In this document: in pieces, positions 33,259 through 44,415 of the stretch
How positions within the stretch are numbered: position 1 is the stretch's first letter
Layout: each line of letters begins with the position of its first letter
NCBI GenBank assembly: GCA_963921825.1
Contig: OY997590.1
Location: forward strand, 45,277,039-45,341,038
Direction of reading: 5' to 3'
Source of the DNA: Erodium maritimum
Lineage: Eukaryota; Streptophyta; Magnoliopsida; Geraniales; Geraniaceae
Length of the DNA stretch: 64,000 bases
The notes under the pieces: generated by a model
Seen by the model: the letters and a program-made list of their open reading frames with translations, nothing else
Database searches by the model: none
What the model was told of the DNA's origin: nothing
Translations under genes and position numbers: made by a program

Positions 33259-35215
33259 ATGAATAGCTTGGTGGCTGTTGCAATGGTGGTGATGCTGTGC
33301 GCGTGGCAGGCGAGCAGCAACCTCCACCCTCTGGTCCTGGTGCCGGGGAGCGGCGGTAACCAGCTGGAAGGACGGCTGACCGCCAAGTACAAGCCGTCGA
33401 GCCCGTTCTGCAACCGCCGTGTGAACCCGGTAGCCAAGGACAAGGACGGGTGGTTCCGCCTCTGGTTTGACGCCAGCGTCGTGCTGCCTCCATTGACGGA
33501 CTGCTTCGCTCGCCGCATGACGCTCTACTATGACCCGGTCTCTGATGACTACTATAATGCCCCTGGGGTTGAAACTAGGGTTCAACACTTCGGCTCCACC
33601 CACTCCCTTTTGCACCTTGATCCGTACCTCAAGTAACCTTCTAACTTTCTATATCTTCAATTTCAATTGCGATTCTAGAAATGAGGTTTAGAAATATTGA
33701 TTGGTCCAGGTAATCGGCTAGTATATAATGGGTTGTTGATACACTGCATTGAATTACGGGATAACGTCGTTTCCGTACCTTTGTTTAAGACTTCTTAACC
33801 TATGTCGATTTTTTTGTGACAATTCCTATCTTATAGAAAGTTACATTTTACAGGAAGTATAAAAAACTGTTTAAAGTAACGAATGTCTGTTAGTTTGACA
33901 CTCGCAATGTCGAAAATACCTCCTGTAAAATGCATATTCTAACTACTTTTCCGCACCTAATGTGACCTTTGTTTAAGACTTCCTAACTTATGTTGACCTT
34001 TTGTACCAATTCATGACATATAAAAAGTTGCATTTTACAGGGGGTATTTTCGAAAATTTGAGTGTCAAACTAACGACATCGTTACTTTTAACAGTTTTTT
34101 ATACTTGTTGTAAAATGCAAATAGCTATAAGATAGGAATTGTCACAAAAAATCGACATAGGTTAGGAAGTTTTAAACAAAGGTTACACTAGGTATGGAAA
34201 CGACGTTTTTCCGTGATAAAACTCGCTTGGATTTGAGAGATTGTTCTATGCTAAATTTGGTCCTATTGTTTAAATGTATAACAAAGGCCTTGTCTCCCTT
34301 AGGCACCTCACAGCATACATGGCGCCTCTGGTGGAGTCCCTAGAGAAAATTGGGTATGTGGATGGGAAGACTCTCTTTGGAGCTCCTTACGATTTCCGCT
34401 ATGGTCTAGCACCAGGACGTCGCCCATCCCGGGTTGGTTCCAAGTTTCTGAAAGACCTACAAGATCTGATACAACAGGCTAGCTCTTCCAACGAGGGTAA
34501 ACCGGTCATAATTGTCTCCCATAGTTTAGGAGGTCTCTTTGTCCTCAATCTTCTTAACAGAAACCCACCCTCTTGGCGCCACAAATACATCAAGCACTTC
34601 GTTGCTCTCTCTGCACCATGGGGAGGCACAGTGCAGGAGATGCTCACATTTGCTTCTGGGTATACGCTAGGAGTGCCCCTAGTGGAGCCACTTCTGGTAA
34701 GAGAAGAGCAGAGGAGTTCCGAAAGTAACCTATGGCTCATGCCTAATCCGAAGGTGTTTTCTCGAAGAAAACCACTCGTGATCACTCCAAATGCTACCTA
34801 TTCAGCACATGACATGGAGCGGTTTCTCATCGACATAGGGTTTCCACAAGGGGTGAATCCCTACAGGTCGCGCATTGCACCCTTGATGGAGCAACTGAAT
34901 GCCCCTCAAGTTCCCGTCACCTGTGTAATAGGGAGTGGAGTGAAAACGGCAGAGACTTTGTTTTATGGTAGAAATGGTTTTGATGAGCAGCCGGAGGTTG
35001 TGTACGGGGATGGAGATGGTACGGTGAACATGGCGAGCTTGTTGGCCCTGGAAACGCTGTGGGGGGATGAGCAAACCCAGAGCCTGAAGGTGATTAGAGT
35101 TGGTGGGGTGTCTCATACTGATGTACTCAAAGATGAGGCTGCACTTGATACAATAATTGGCCAAGTTTCCAGTATCAATAGTGAACTCTTGAACCCATTT
35201 GTGCATACAAGTTAA
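33259..35215 (+). CDS. LCAT1: Lecithin:cholesterol acyltransferase-like protein (LCAT1 type), two exons
   Basis: Exon 1 is 33259-33632, exon 2 is 34303-35215; the join gives 428 residues, close to the length I recall for Arabidopsis LCAT1. The 670-bp intron has GT at 33633 and AG at 34301-34302, and splicing restores the frame (...DPYLK/HLTAYM...). The N-terminus is hydrophobic (MNSLVAVAMVVMLCAW), a likely signal peptide. HPLVLVPGSGGNQLEGRL opens the LCAT fold. The lipase nucleophile is in VSHSLGG (Ser about 199); the Asp is in GDGDGTVN (about 361-363) and the His in GVSHTD (about 396), giving a complete Ser-Asp-His triad. The family transfers acyl groups from phospholipids or hydrolyses them; which activity this plant member has cannot be told here. 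No frame damage: the one apparently functional host gene. Confidence 0.93.
33757..34224. mobile_element. Foldback MITE in the LCAT-like intron
   Basis: The left arm (about 33765-33885: CGTCGTTTCCGTACCTTTG, CTTAACCTATGTCGAT, TTGTGACAATTCCTATC) pairs with the right arm (about 34085-34212: AGATAGGAATTGTCACAAAA, ATCGACATAGGTTAGGAAG, GGTATGGAAACGACG). Arms are roughly 120 bp with small indels; the middle repeats the TACATTTTACAGG motif. No ORF. It fills about two thirds of the intron. The TSD is not clear. Confidence 0.75.
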
Positions 35216-35590
35216 TGGGGGAGCTGATGCTTCTGCAAGTATGTTGGTTTTCGTTACAACTTTCTTTTTCCACTTATAAGGGATTATTAGTTTATCTTGT
35301 AAAGATTGGAGATTTTAATTCATAACCTTTCACCCTTAAAATTTTTTTTCTTCTAAAAATCACCCCGTGAAAAATATTTATTAGGTGGAAGTTGGATTTT
35401 TTGTGTGTTTGGGCTTGTCATTTAACTTGGGTATGCTCTCTGGACAACTCTAACGTGGTGTACACCTAAAGTGGAAATCAGAAAGACCAATAGCCGAGGA
35501 AGGTTCAACCAACAAAATGAGTGATGACGATGAATCTAGCTTGAATGAAATGCCCCTCACGCTTCGTACCACGTATGTGATATGAGCTGT
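35216..35590. other. 3' flank of the LCAT-like gene
   Basis: Presumed 3' UTR and spacer. No canonical AATAAA is obvious near the stop. No ORF or repeat recognised. Confidence 0.4.
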
Positions 35591-35892
35591 GAGAGCACTC
35601 GTAGCGTGGGCCACCTGCTCGGACTACGAGTCGCAAAGTTATGATTCGCGGTTAGCGAATCGAATGTTGTGGCGTACGTGATTTGTGAACCGCGAATCGC
35701 GTCGCGAACTGCGACTCATAATTGTGAGTCGTTGGTTCGCGATTCGCAGGCGGCCAATCACAGCTTGCCACATGTCTAAGGGAGAAATTTTTTTTTTGGA
35801 CTGTTGGCAACGACCCGAATGCAATGGTAATTTATTTTATTTTTTAATTAAATAAAATACAAACTTAACACAAAAATTATTTTTTCTCCACC

Positions 35893-35900
35893 TATAAATA
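35893..35900 (+). promoter_or_regulatory. TATA box of the PIF/Harbinger transposase
   Basis: CACCTATAAATACCCC, about 100 bp before the transposase ATG at 35996. The same TATA context recurs at 37527. Confidence 0.6.
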
Positions 35901-35995
35901 CCCCTTCTCTCATTCATCAAATTACAAACACTTCTATCCAATTTTTCTCTTTTTCTATCAAAATCCCAAATTTTGCACCCATATTTCGATTCAAA

Positions 35996-37270
35996 ATGTC
36001 CGACAAAGAGTCTCGAATGAGGGAGGAGTTGGAAGCCGAAGGTCAAGCAATGGAGGAATGAATCCGGCGAAGGGCTGATAGAATGTTAGAGAGAGCAATG
36101 CCAAAGATCAACGCATGGAGGGAAAGGATCGAACATGTTGGACCTCCCTGACGTATGATTGACAAAGGTCGTGTCGAAACCCACAACCGACTGCTGCAGA
36201 ATTATTTCGTTGAGGACCCAACCTATGGGTCCGATATGTTTAGGCGTCGAGTCCGTATGTCCATACCACTCTTTGAATAGGTGATGGAAAAGGTAGCAGA
36301 GCATGACGATTACTTAGTTTAGAAGCGGGACGCTTTAGGACGCATGGAGTTATCAACGCATCATAAATGCACCGTCGCGATACGAATGCTAGCGGATGAG
36401 TGCTACATGTGGGTAAGTAACATAATTGAATGTACTAAAAGTTTTTGCAAGACTATTATAGAGGTTTTATGGAGGAATACGAGCGTAAACCAACACCAGA
36501 GGACATGACTCGATTACTCGAATCGGGGTACAACCGAGGTTTCCCCGGTATGATTGGCAGTCTTGACTGCATACATTGGGAGTGTGAGAATTGCCCAACC
36601 GCATTGCATAGCTCTCATGGCCGGGGAGACCACCACGGGGATCCAACTATTATGCTGGAAGTTGTAGTGTCCCGTGATTTGTGAACTTGGCATTCGTTTT
36701 TCGGGATGGCTGTCTCGAACAACGACATCAACGTCCTCAATGTGGGATACTTATTCAAGGAAACTTTTCATGGCTGGGACTTAGCCATGGAGTCGAGATC
36801 AACGGGCATCGATACGATCGACTTTATTATTTGGTTGACGACATTTACCCATCATGGAGTTAGTTCGTGAAGTAGATTCGCCATCCCCATAGTCGCAAAG
36901 AGAAATTGTTTGCTAAAGTTCAAGAAGGTTATCGGAAAGATATTGAACGGAATTTTAGGGTCCTCCAAGCACGGTGGCACATAATTTCTCGGCTCGCTCG
37001 TTTTTGGAAGAAGATGACTTTGGCTGATATCATGCACACTTGTATCATGCTACACAACATGATTGTAGAGGATTAAAGCGACCAGTACGAAGCAGGAGAC
37101 AACGACTTATATTTCGACCCCCCTCCGGAAATACCAGATTGGACACCACATGAACGATGGCATTAAGGAGGGCCCCTGGCCTACCGAGAATAGTTGGGTG
37201 CTCGACTCAGTGTCACAAATGATCTGGCCACCGGTAACTCCAAGATGACCTCGTTGAGCACATATTAGGC
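35996..37270 (+). pseudogene. PIF/Harbinger transposase, degenerate
   Basis: Opens MSDKESRMREELEAEGQAMEE and stops at about 36059, then resumes with RRRADRMLERAM and NRLLQNYFVEDPTYGSDMF plus RRRVRMSIPLFE, the usual N-terminal half of plant Harbinger nucleases. The catalytic region at 36445-36684 reads GYNRGFPGMIGSLDCIHWE and RGDHHGDPTIMLEVV, with the first catalytic Asp in SLDCIHW. After a stop and frame change the second appears in SNNDINVLN (about 36715). Further stops follow. The protein would cut and paste the transposon with help from the Myb-like ORF1 protein. It is inactive as it stands. Confidence 0.85.
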
Positions 37271-37526
37271 TAGTTTGGAGCGACTTACCATGACTTAGAC
37301 GACGAGTGAGATGATTCCTCTATATACCAATTGTCTTGTCAAATGTATTATTCGGAGAGTAATAAAATTTCAAGTTTAATTATCCATTTTAGTTACGTGT
37401 GACACGTATGACGACAGAAGAAAAAAATTCAGACCGTTGGCAACGGTCCGAATGCAACAATAATATTTTTTTTCTTTTTAATTAAATTAAATACATAATT
37501 AATACAAAAAAATATTTTTCCCCACC

Positions 37527-37534
37527 TATAAATA
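37527..37534 (+). promoter_or_regulatory. TATA box of the second PIF/Harbinger ORF
   Basis: CACCTATAAATACCCC in the second copy of the promoter block, about 100 bp before the ORF at 37626-37634. Confidence 0.55.
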
Positions 37535-37625
37535 CCCCTTCCTCCGTTCATCAAACCACACACACTTCTCCCAATTTTCTCTCAAGTCTCTCTCAACTCT
37601 CACTCTCAAAAACCCGACCAACCAG

Positions 37626-38078
37626 ATGATCAAGTGAACACATCTCTAGTGGGCGACTTTCAAGAGATGTTGACCATACCGGGAAACCCTACGCTTTACA
37701 ACCCTGCTACCGGTGTTTGGGGACCATGCCGCTTTCACCGCATACATACAACAACATTGGCCCCAAAGTTCGTTCCATCAACACCGTCTTTAATTTCATT
37801 AATTAATTTTTTTATTACATTATGTTGTCAAATGCTTTCTATCATTTTTATTTTAATTTTATTATTTATGATGTTAAATGCATTCCAACTCAGATACATT
37901 CCAACCACAGTCCAACCCAGGTACATTCCAATAATCGTTCAACCCATTGTATTCCGACTAGCTACTTTCAATCACCCGCCTTACAACCCGTCTATCAACT
38001 ATTACGACTATCTCGGGGCCAGTCAGTACCACCAACAACGCGTTGGTAGCAGCAGCGGCACCCGGATGTCGTTGACGT
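37626..38078 (+). pseudogene. Second PIF/Harbinger ORF, N-terminal part cut by Athila
   Basis: An open frame from 37634 with Pro/Asn/Tyr-rich low-complexity sequence (NPATGVWGPC, RYIPTTVQPRYIPIIVQP, YNPSINYYDYLGASQYHQQR) runs into the Athila LTR at 38079, where it ends by chance at 38089. The start codon may be ATG at 37626 or 37634. Position and composition fit the N-terminus of the Myb-like ORF1, whose DNA-binding domain would lie beyond the insertion. No domain is visible, so the identity is inferred from context. Confidence 0.45.
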
Positions 38079-40928
38079 TGACACTCTGAGAATTAACTCT
38101 CAGAATGGTACGACAAGCGTACCGGTCGTCAAGTAGTATTCGGGGTTTAGTCCGAGATATCGTACCCAAAGGAGCAATTAGACAAGCACTTTAGTTAATT
38201 AAGAGGAGAAATCTGGTGAGAACCATGTTTTAATGTGGGAACCGCGAGAACCAATCTAAGTCATCTATTTTAAGAATGGATGGATGAGATGCAATTGAGT
38301 AGTTGACTGCAAAAAAAAAACAGCACTTTTTAGTAAGTGGTAAGGGCTTTTTAGTAAAACTAGCATATTACTTTTTTTAACCAATTCACTAATTTAATTT
38401 TTCCCGCTTCGTTTGAACTCCTATTGGCTTCAAACTTGCGCCATTAGTTTTTTTAAGGGCTTTCAATCAAGATCAGTCATGAATATATTTTGAAGCACGA
38501 AAAAAAAATTATTTCGGGATTGATTTTTTTTTATAAAAAAATCTAGGTAATTTTTATCAACACGTTGCTCTGGATTTATCAACACTTTTACATTGGTTTT
38601 ATCAACACTTTACACTGTTTTTATCACCTCATTTTCCAAAACTGATCATGATTTTATCACCTCATCGCGTGCTTTTTATGAACACTAGTTTTATCAACAC
38701 TTAACACTAGGTTTATTATTCAAATTACGTGTGTTTTATCACACCCATCACATGTTTTTTTGAAGCACGAAAAAAAATTATTTCGGGGCTGGTTTTTAAA
38801 GAAATTATATATGGGTAATTTTTATCAACACTTTGCTCTGCGTTTATCCACACTTTACCCTGTTTTTATCAACACTTTACAATGGTTTTATCACCCCATT
38901 GTCCAAAACTGATCATGATTTTTATCATCTCATCACGGGCTTTATATGAACACCAATTTTATCAACACTAAACACTAGATTTATCATTGAATTACGTGTT
39001 TTTTATCACCTCATCACAAGTTTTTTTTATCAACGTTAAACTCTAGTGTATCACACTTATTATCAAAATTGAAAATGGTTTTCATCACCTTATTATTTGT
39101 TTCTTATCAGCTCATTACATGTTTTATCATCAACATTTAGCACTAGTTTGATACTCCGATATAAAACATTTATTAGTGAAGATTTATCAACGCTCAACAT
39201 TATTTTTATCACCTTGATATAAATTTTTATTTTCGTGCTTCAAAATATATTCATGACTGATCTTGATTTAAAGCCCTTGAAAAAAGAAAAATATTGGCGC
39301 AAGTTTGAAGTTAATCGGAGTTCAAACGAAACGGGAAATATTAAATTAGTGAATTGGTGAAGAAAAAAATGGACACTTGTCCACATGGCACCATGCTATT
39401 ACAATTGTGCCCTTGCTTGTGTGAGAATGGATGAAATAGGCGTGTATGTGGGTTGGATTTGGGTGATGATGTGGCATTTTGATGAGTGTTGGATCATAGG
39501 TGATAGTGGTTAGGATTGTTCTCACGGTTCCTATGTTAAGAGTGGTTCTAAATAGATTTCTCCTCAGTTAATTAATTCAATGCTCAATCTATTCCTATAA
39601 TGGTGTTTGATTTTGTTTTAGAGAATAGTAAAGTCATGCAAGTAAGGAGAATATATGAATGATCAGGAAAAAAAAGAACACAGTCACAACGGGATTGTAA
39701 ATCAGAGATAAAAAGCGATCTAGGATATTAACGGGGTTCGAATGTGATGAACAACTTAACAAGGTTCGGTATACATTCGCAATTAATATTAGTCTAAGGG
39801 CAATAAGAATTCTCTCAATGTAGTCCTAACCATCTCTCGATCGTATTACGACCCTAATATACTCAGTCCACCTAATTATCTAGAATCTAGGTGTAGAACG
39901 GTATATAGCATTATAATCTATGAATTCCTCTAACTTTCGGGTTTTACTCCTATAGTCATTGCACTCGTGTCAGTCTAACCATATTTTGGCTTAGATGAAA
40001 ACTCGAGCTATTTAATTCCCTTTTCCTCTTCTTAACCTCATTTCTCAATTGTTGGTTAACAAGATTAAATCATACATGTACGTGATCAGGGTAATGCAGC
40101 ATTACGAACGGAATTAAATAAACACTTTCCTAGATACTAGTTTGACGAATGTATACACGAATATGTTAACTCAATTCATCACATCGTTCCCCTAGCCCTA
40201 GATCAATATAGGTTTAGTTCATCGCGCAGGAATAAGAACAAAAGGAGATGAATAAACCACTGAAATTCATACTGAACGATAAAAGTAATACAAATATCCA
40301 ATTTGAATCCAATCTACACAAAACCTTTGATGTTCTAATCTCTTGCTTTCGATCTTCTCTCCAAATTTTCCAAGCTCCAGGGTGTGTTTTTCTCCTCAAT
40401 TTCGTGGTCCCCTCTTATCTGACCTAAAGTCCCTTTTATATGACGAGTTAAATCTGATTAAAAATGGAAAAAGCAGTTGGAAATCGCGTTTTTGACGCTT
40501 GCGCGGTCGCTTGCACGCCGTGCAAGTTTCCGGTGCATCTTAAGTTGCACCGGTAAAATGCACAGCGTGCAAGTTTCTGGTGCATTTGTCTGGCGCCTCT
40601 GTTCAGGATGCATCGGTTCTTTGCGCGGCGTGCAACAAATCGCTGCACTTTACTGACACTTCTGTTCAGGATGCACCAGTTCTTTGCGCGGCGTGCAACA
40701 AATCGGTGCACTTTACTGGCACTTCTGCCCAACTTCCAATTTTGTTCCGTTTCACTCCCGAATTGCCCCTTTTTGCTCCAAAAGCTTGGCGAACCCTGAA
40801 ACAAGACCAATTACACAATATGAGAGTAAAATGTATCAACTTATACTAACTCGGGACTAAAAAGAACATACATGTGCGCTAATGACATCTAAAATAGGTG
40901 TATTTTATGTTCACATCAACACCTCACA
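38079..40928 (-). repeat. Athila-like 3' LTR, interrupted by a Mutator-like element
   Basis: Plus-strand start TGACACTCTGAG; the end is placed at about 40928 (…CACCTCACA), which is less certain. About 1.48 kb without the insert. It includes a 60-bp tandem duplication (about 40605-40730, TTCTTTGCGCGGCGTGCAAC twice). Small ORFs over this duplication have no family motifs. Confidence 0.75.
38203..39565. mobile_element. Mutator-like non-autonomous element with long TIRs
   Basis: 1363 bp, ends GAGGAGAAATCT and AGATTTCTCCTC, flanked by AGTTAATTAA (38193-38202 and 39566-39575), a 10-bp TSD. The inverted similarity extends inward to about 350 bp: TTCAAACTTGCGCCA at about 38430 pairs with GGCGCAAGTTTGAA near 39295, and ATTTTGAAGCACGAAAA at 38488 pairs with TTTTCGTGCTTCAAAAT at 39231. 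The middle repeats TTTATCAACACTTTACA(C/A)TG-like and TTTATCACCTCAT-like units many times. No transposase. Confidence 0.82.
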
Positions 40929-41068
40929 ATTAAGCTTTTCTCGCCCCAAGAAAATTAAACTAAATAAAGCCGTAAGATATGTCCCGGTTAAACTCCGAGG
41001 TTCACCTCAATAGGAGGAGTCCGGGCCTCCTTTATTCAAATAATGAAAATTAAAATGCACGTACAATG
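40929..41068 (-). other. Athila 3' internal region next to the LTR
   Basis: Untranslated DNA between the Athila 3' LTR and the copia solo LTR. The purine-rich coding-strand tract TTGGGGCGAGAAAAGC (about 40935-40955) is the likely polypurine tract. Confidence 0.5.
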
Positions 41069-42702
41069 TGTTGGGTCTCGAGGTAGGGTTGGAGATGAAC
41101 CAACTCGCAGCAGAAAATCAATGAAAACCAAGAGACGATTAAAACCATGAAACAACTAACAAAGAATGGATTCACAAGAGAAAAATTCAGCACTAGTTCT
41201 TACCAAAACAAGAACACCGGGTAACGAATGATTGACTTGAGTCTCCAAGACGCCTACATATCCACATGAGAATCAAAGCCACGTAGTTCTTCTCTTTGAG
41301 GACTCAAGAACACAAAAATGGAGGTGGAAACTAGCCAAACCCGAAATTGCCATGGAGAGGAGGGAGAAGTTGTGTTTCCTATTCTTGTCTTGTGTTTGTT
41401 ATGTTGAAAAAAGATGACTTAAACATAACAAACCCCATACTTTTCCAACTAAAGGCATGAGACAAGTATGGTGTCAAGTAAGGTGTAAATAGGACAAAAT
41501 ATGGCTAGATAAGATTGGGTTAGGTGGTGAATCACCAACACCTTAATCCTTGTCTTCCTTACTTAGTACTAATTAATCAAGACTTGATTAATTAGTTCCA
41601 TAGGCCTTGGTTGCATGGGCCTTTCATAGGCCTCTTGGAACATGGCCCGTGGCCATTTCCAACGAGGTCCCGTGATTTGCTCATCGCCTCCAAGCCTTCC
41701 ATACCGGAAAATGTCCAACATTATCCGACACGGTCAATCCCAAGACTCCAAGCCTTGTCTTGATCCGTAAAGTCCTATTCACTTACGAGCACATGACCCA
41801 AAACCCAGTTTTGGTCATGTCCCGAGACAACTCCCTTTTGGCCATCCTCCATAAATGTGTCAATGAGTTTCACCTTCCGGTGTGACCCTTAGGTTTATGC
41901 ATGTCAATAGATCAACGTAAAATCCCATTTTACTTGATCCTATTTAAGTGGCGACTAACGAGACTTTAGTATTTCCTGACACTGCATAACGAATCGACCC
42001 TGTCGATTCTAACCTTTATGTCATCCATGTCATTATCCTTTTATCTCCGATATCCTGATTGAGATAAGACAAAGCCGTCATCCTTGTTATTCTCAATCAT
42101 TGTTCCTTGATATGTGAGATGACTGAAGATATGATACCCAGTATCATGTGCATGGTTATGCTATTCTTTCAGTCACTCTCGATCAAGCGGCCGAGAACCG
42201 ATATCTTTCTCATACCTCAGTATGAGGGATAAATCCCTTAGCCGTCTTTCGTGTCACTCATGTAGCCCATCCCCAAGCCAATCCTGGCCGTTATGGAAGC
42301 CCTGTTACGGACAACGTTAGACTCAGGTCAAACTCAGTTGTTGACTACATAGCGATCACAAAGACTCCTTGGTCTAAGGATACATGACAAGCTACAACAC
42401 TGAATATGTTCATGACTTAATCTATGGCACATATTCAGGGCGGGTCGTTCAATATCATGTCACACATGATATCTATGATCAGACTCCAGAATCTCATTCC
42501 AATGACTAACAGAACGTAAGCCATAAAGAGCCACTTTCATACTAGTCGTTTTTAGTGAAGCTTTGTTGACTAGGGACACATCGAGTGTGATCTATCTCGA
42601 TCTATGGTTCTATTCGCATTGTGGGCATAGATCAGATCACACATCGATATATTACTCCAACACATAAGTAATATAAAGCCGCTTTAATTTTATTGCTAAC
42701 GA

Positions 42703-42753
<51 letters not shown>

Positions 42754-42790
42754 GACATTTTGGATTGAACTACGGGCACTAAGACTAACA
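41069..42790 (-). mobile_element. Solo LTR of the C1/C2 copia family
   Basis: TGTTGGGTCTCGAGGTAGGG to CACTAAGACTAACA, 1722 bp, minus orientation, flanked by CAATG (41064-41068) and CAATG (42791-42795). It matches the C2 LTR along its full length, with scattered substitutions and an expanded TA microsatellite at 42704-42750. No internal region: formed by LTR-LTR recombination. Confidence 0.96.
42704..42750. repeat. (TA)n microsatellite in copia solo LTR
   Basis: About 23 TA units where the C2 LTRs have only three (ATGTATATATCATC). Confidence 0.95.
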
Positions 42791-42795
42791 CAATG

Positions 42796-44415
42796 CATGA
42801 TCCTAATGCTAATGCAACTTATGACTCAACTACATGATGCATGCAAAAGTTCATGAAAAGTTGGTGATTTATGAGCCCAAGCACACAAATTGATCAAAAG
42901 GGTTTTCTCAGAGTTATCACATGCCAAAAATTCTTACACAGCTCAAAATAATGCATAAACTGATGAACATACTGCATGTGAAGCAACTTGCAATAAAGCC
43001 TACTCAATTTATCTTACAAACCTTTTGTTAACTTTGATAGACTTTCCTCTTTTCCCTATACACAGTTCTTAGATATTCATAAGCAAGCATTTTCAATCCA
43101 CTAATTATAAGGAATATAGGCAATCACGAATCACACAGGGCTTTAATTAGGCTTGTAATGATTGCCTAGGCATAGGGTACGGTAAGGTATATGAAAAGAA
43201 GCTCAATAGATACATCTTGACAAACATACTTGGACTCACAACCCCAAAAGTGTATCTCACGACCCATAACACCCATTTGTGCACTACCACCTCTTTCACT
43301 TCTCTACACCCTTTTGTTTCCTCGTGTGCATCAATAAGAACATATATTTTTTTCACAAGGATTTATAATGCCTTTTCTTTCTATTTGCTCTAATTTTCAG
43401 CCTTACCCCACACTTTTCTTTTTACATAGAAAAGATTCTTGTATTTTCTCTTTTCTCATCTTTTAGAGGGAAGGCTGAAAGCAACAATTATTACAACAAA
43501 CCCGGCACATCAGCAAGTACATATTTCTTTTCTTATTTAATACCTTATTTCTAACCACCAACCATAATAACCATACTCAAGAAGTACCTAAGCCAAAAAG
43601 TATGGGTTCAATTAAAACAAATGGTATTTAAATGAAATGAATGACACATAGGTTTATAATATCAAGGTTAGAAATGAAAGGCCAACACTCAATAAGGGTG
43701 ACTAGTGGATAATTACAATGCAAAGGTAGGCAATTTAGCACAAACGGTCCAAGAATGGCCTATGATCATTTTCTTAATCACCTAATTCCTTATTTTTATT
43801 TCGCCTCGAGGGGATATCTGTGAAGTTCTAGACTCAGTTTCCCATGCATAGGAATTAAAGGACTCAAGCACACATCAAAGTAACTACCCAGAATGCAAAC
43901 AAACGAGCATACCTCACTACATGTGCTTACACAAGTCAATTCATTCATAACAAATCGATGCACTCCTTTGGATTATGCAAGAAAGATAAGCATGTTCACC
44001 ATTTTAATCATCAAAACTTTAAGATCATGCACACTAAGCTTCATAAACTACCAGAAAATATTTTTTTGATTTTTGAAGTTTTTTTTTACAAAAACGATAT
44101 GATGCATGAACCTAATGCAAATAAAGCACAAAGCACAATGCAAAGCATCCCACCCCAAACTTTAAACCTAAGAACTGTCCCTAGTGCGACTCTAACACAT
44201 ATGTACACATGCACCCCTCTATAATATACATGATAATAACACCCCACACTTGTCAAATAGCATATATAACAACCACCATACAGTCCTAGATACATACACT
44301 ATCAGCACGACAAGTCGGGTGCTCAGCACCCACCACATAGTATCAAAGAGTAAGACAGCGACAATATCAATATAAAGTAGGAGGGTAAGGGATACTGCCC
44401 CTCGAAGAATCACTA
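42796..44415 (-). other. Athila internal non-coding region
   Basis: 1.6 kb between the two solo LTRs, attributed to Athila because it lies between the LTR and the pol remnant. AT-rich, with long pyrimidine runs on the plus strand (43360-43470). No motif-bearing ORF. Athila elements carry a long region after pol that may encode an env-like protein, but nothing like that is visible here. Confidence 0.5.

Larger units (their letters stand above)
35592..38078 (+). mobile_element. PIF/Harbinger DNA transposon, left part, interrupted by Athila
   Basis: Holds a PIF/Harbinger-type DDE transposase (broken) and the start of a second ORF, each preceded by a near-identical promoter block (35798-35904 and 37431-37538). 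The left terminus is uncertain: GAGAGCACTCGTAGCG near 35592 is a plausible TIR, followed by a cluster of GATTCGC/GCGAATC motifs (35640-35750) that could be subterminal transposase sites. The right part was pushed out of view by the Athila insertion at 38079. Confidence 0.65.

Noticed and set aside
42796..44415. Possible env-like gene of Athila
   Set aside because: Only short ORFs without transmembrane or conserved motifs. Described as non-coding.
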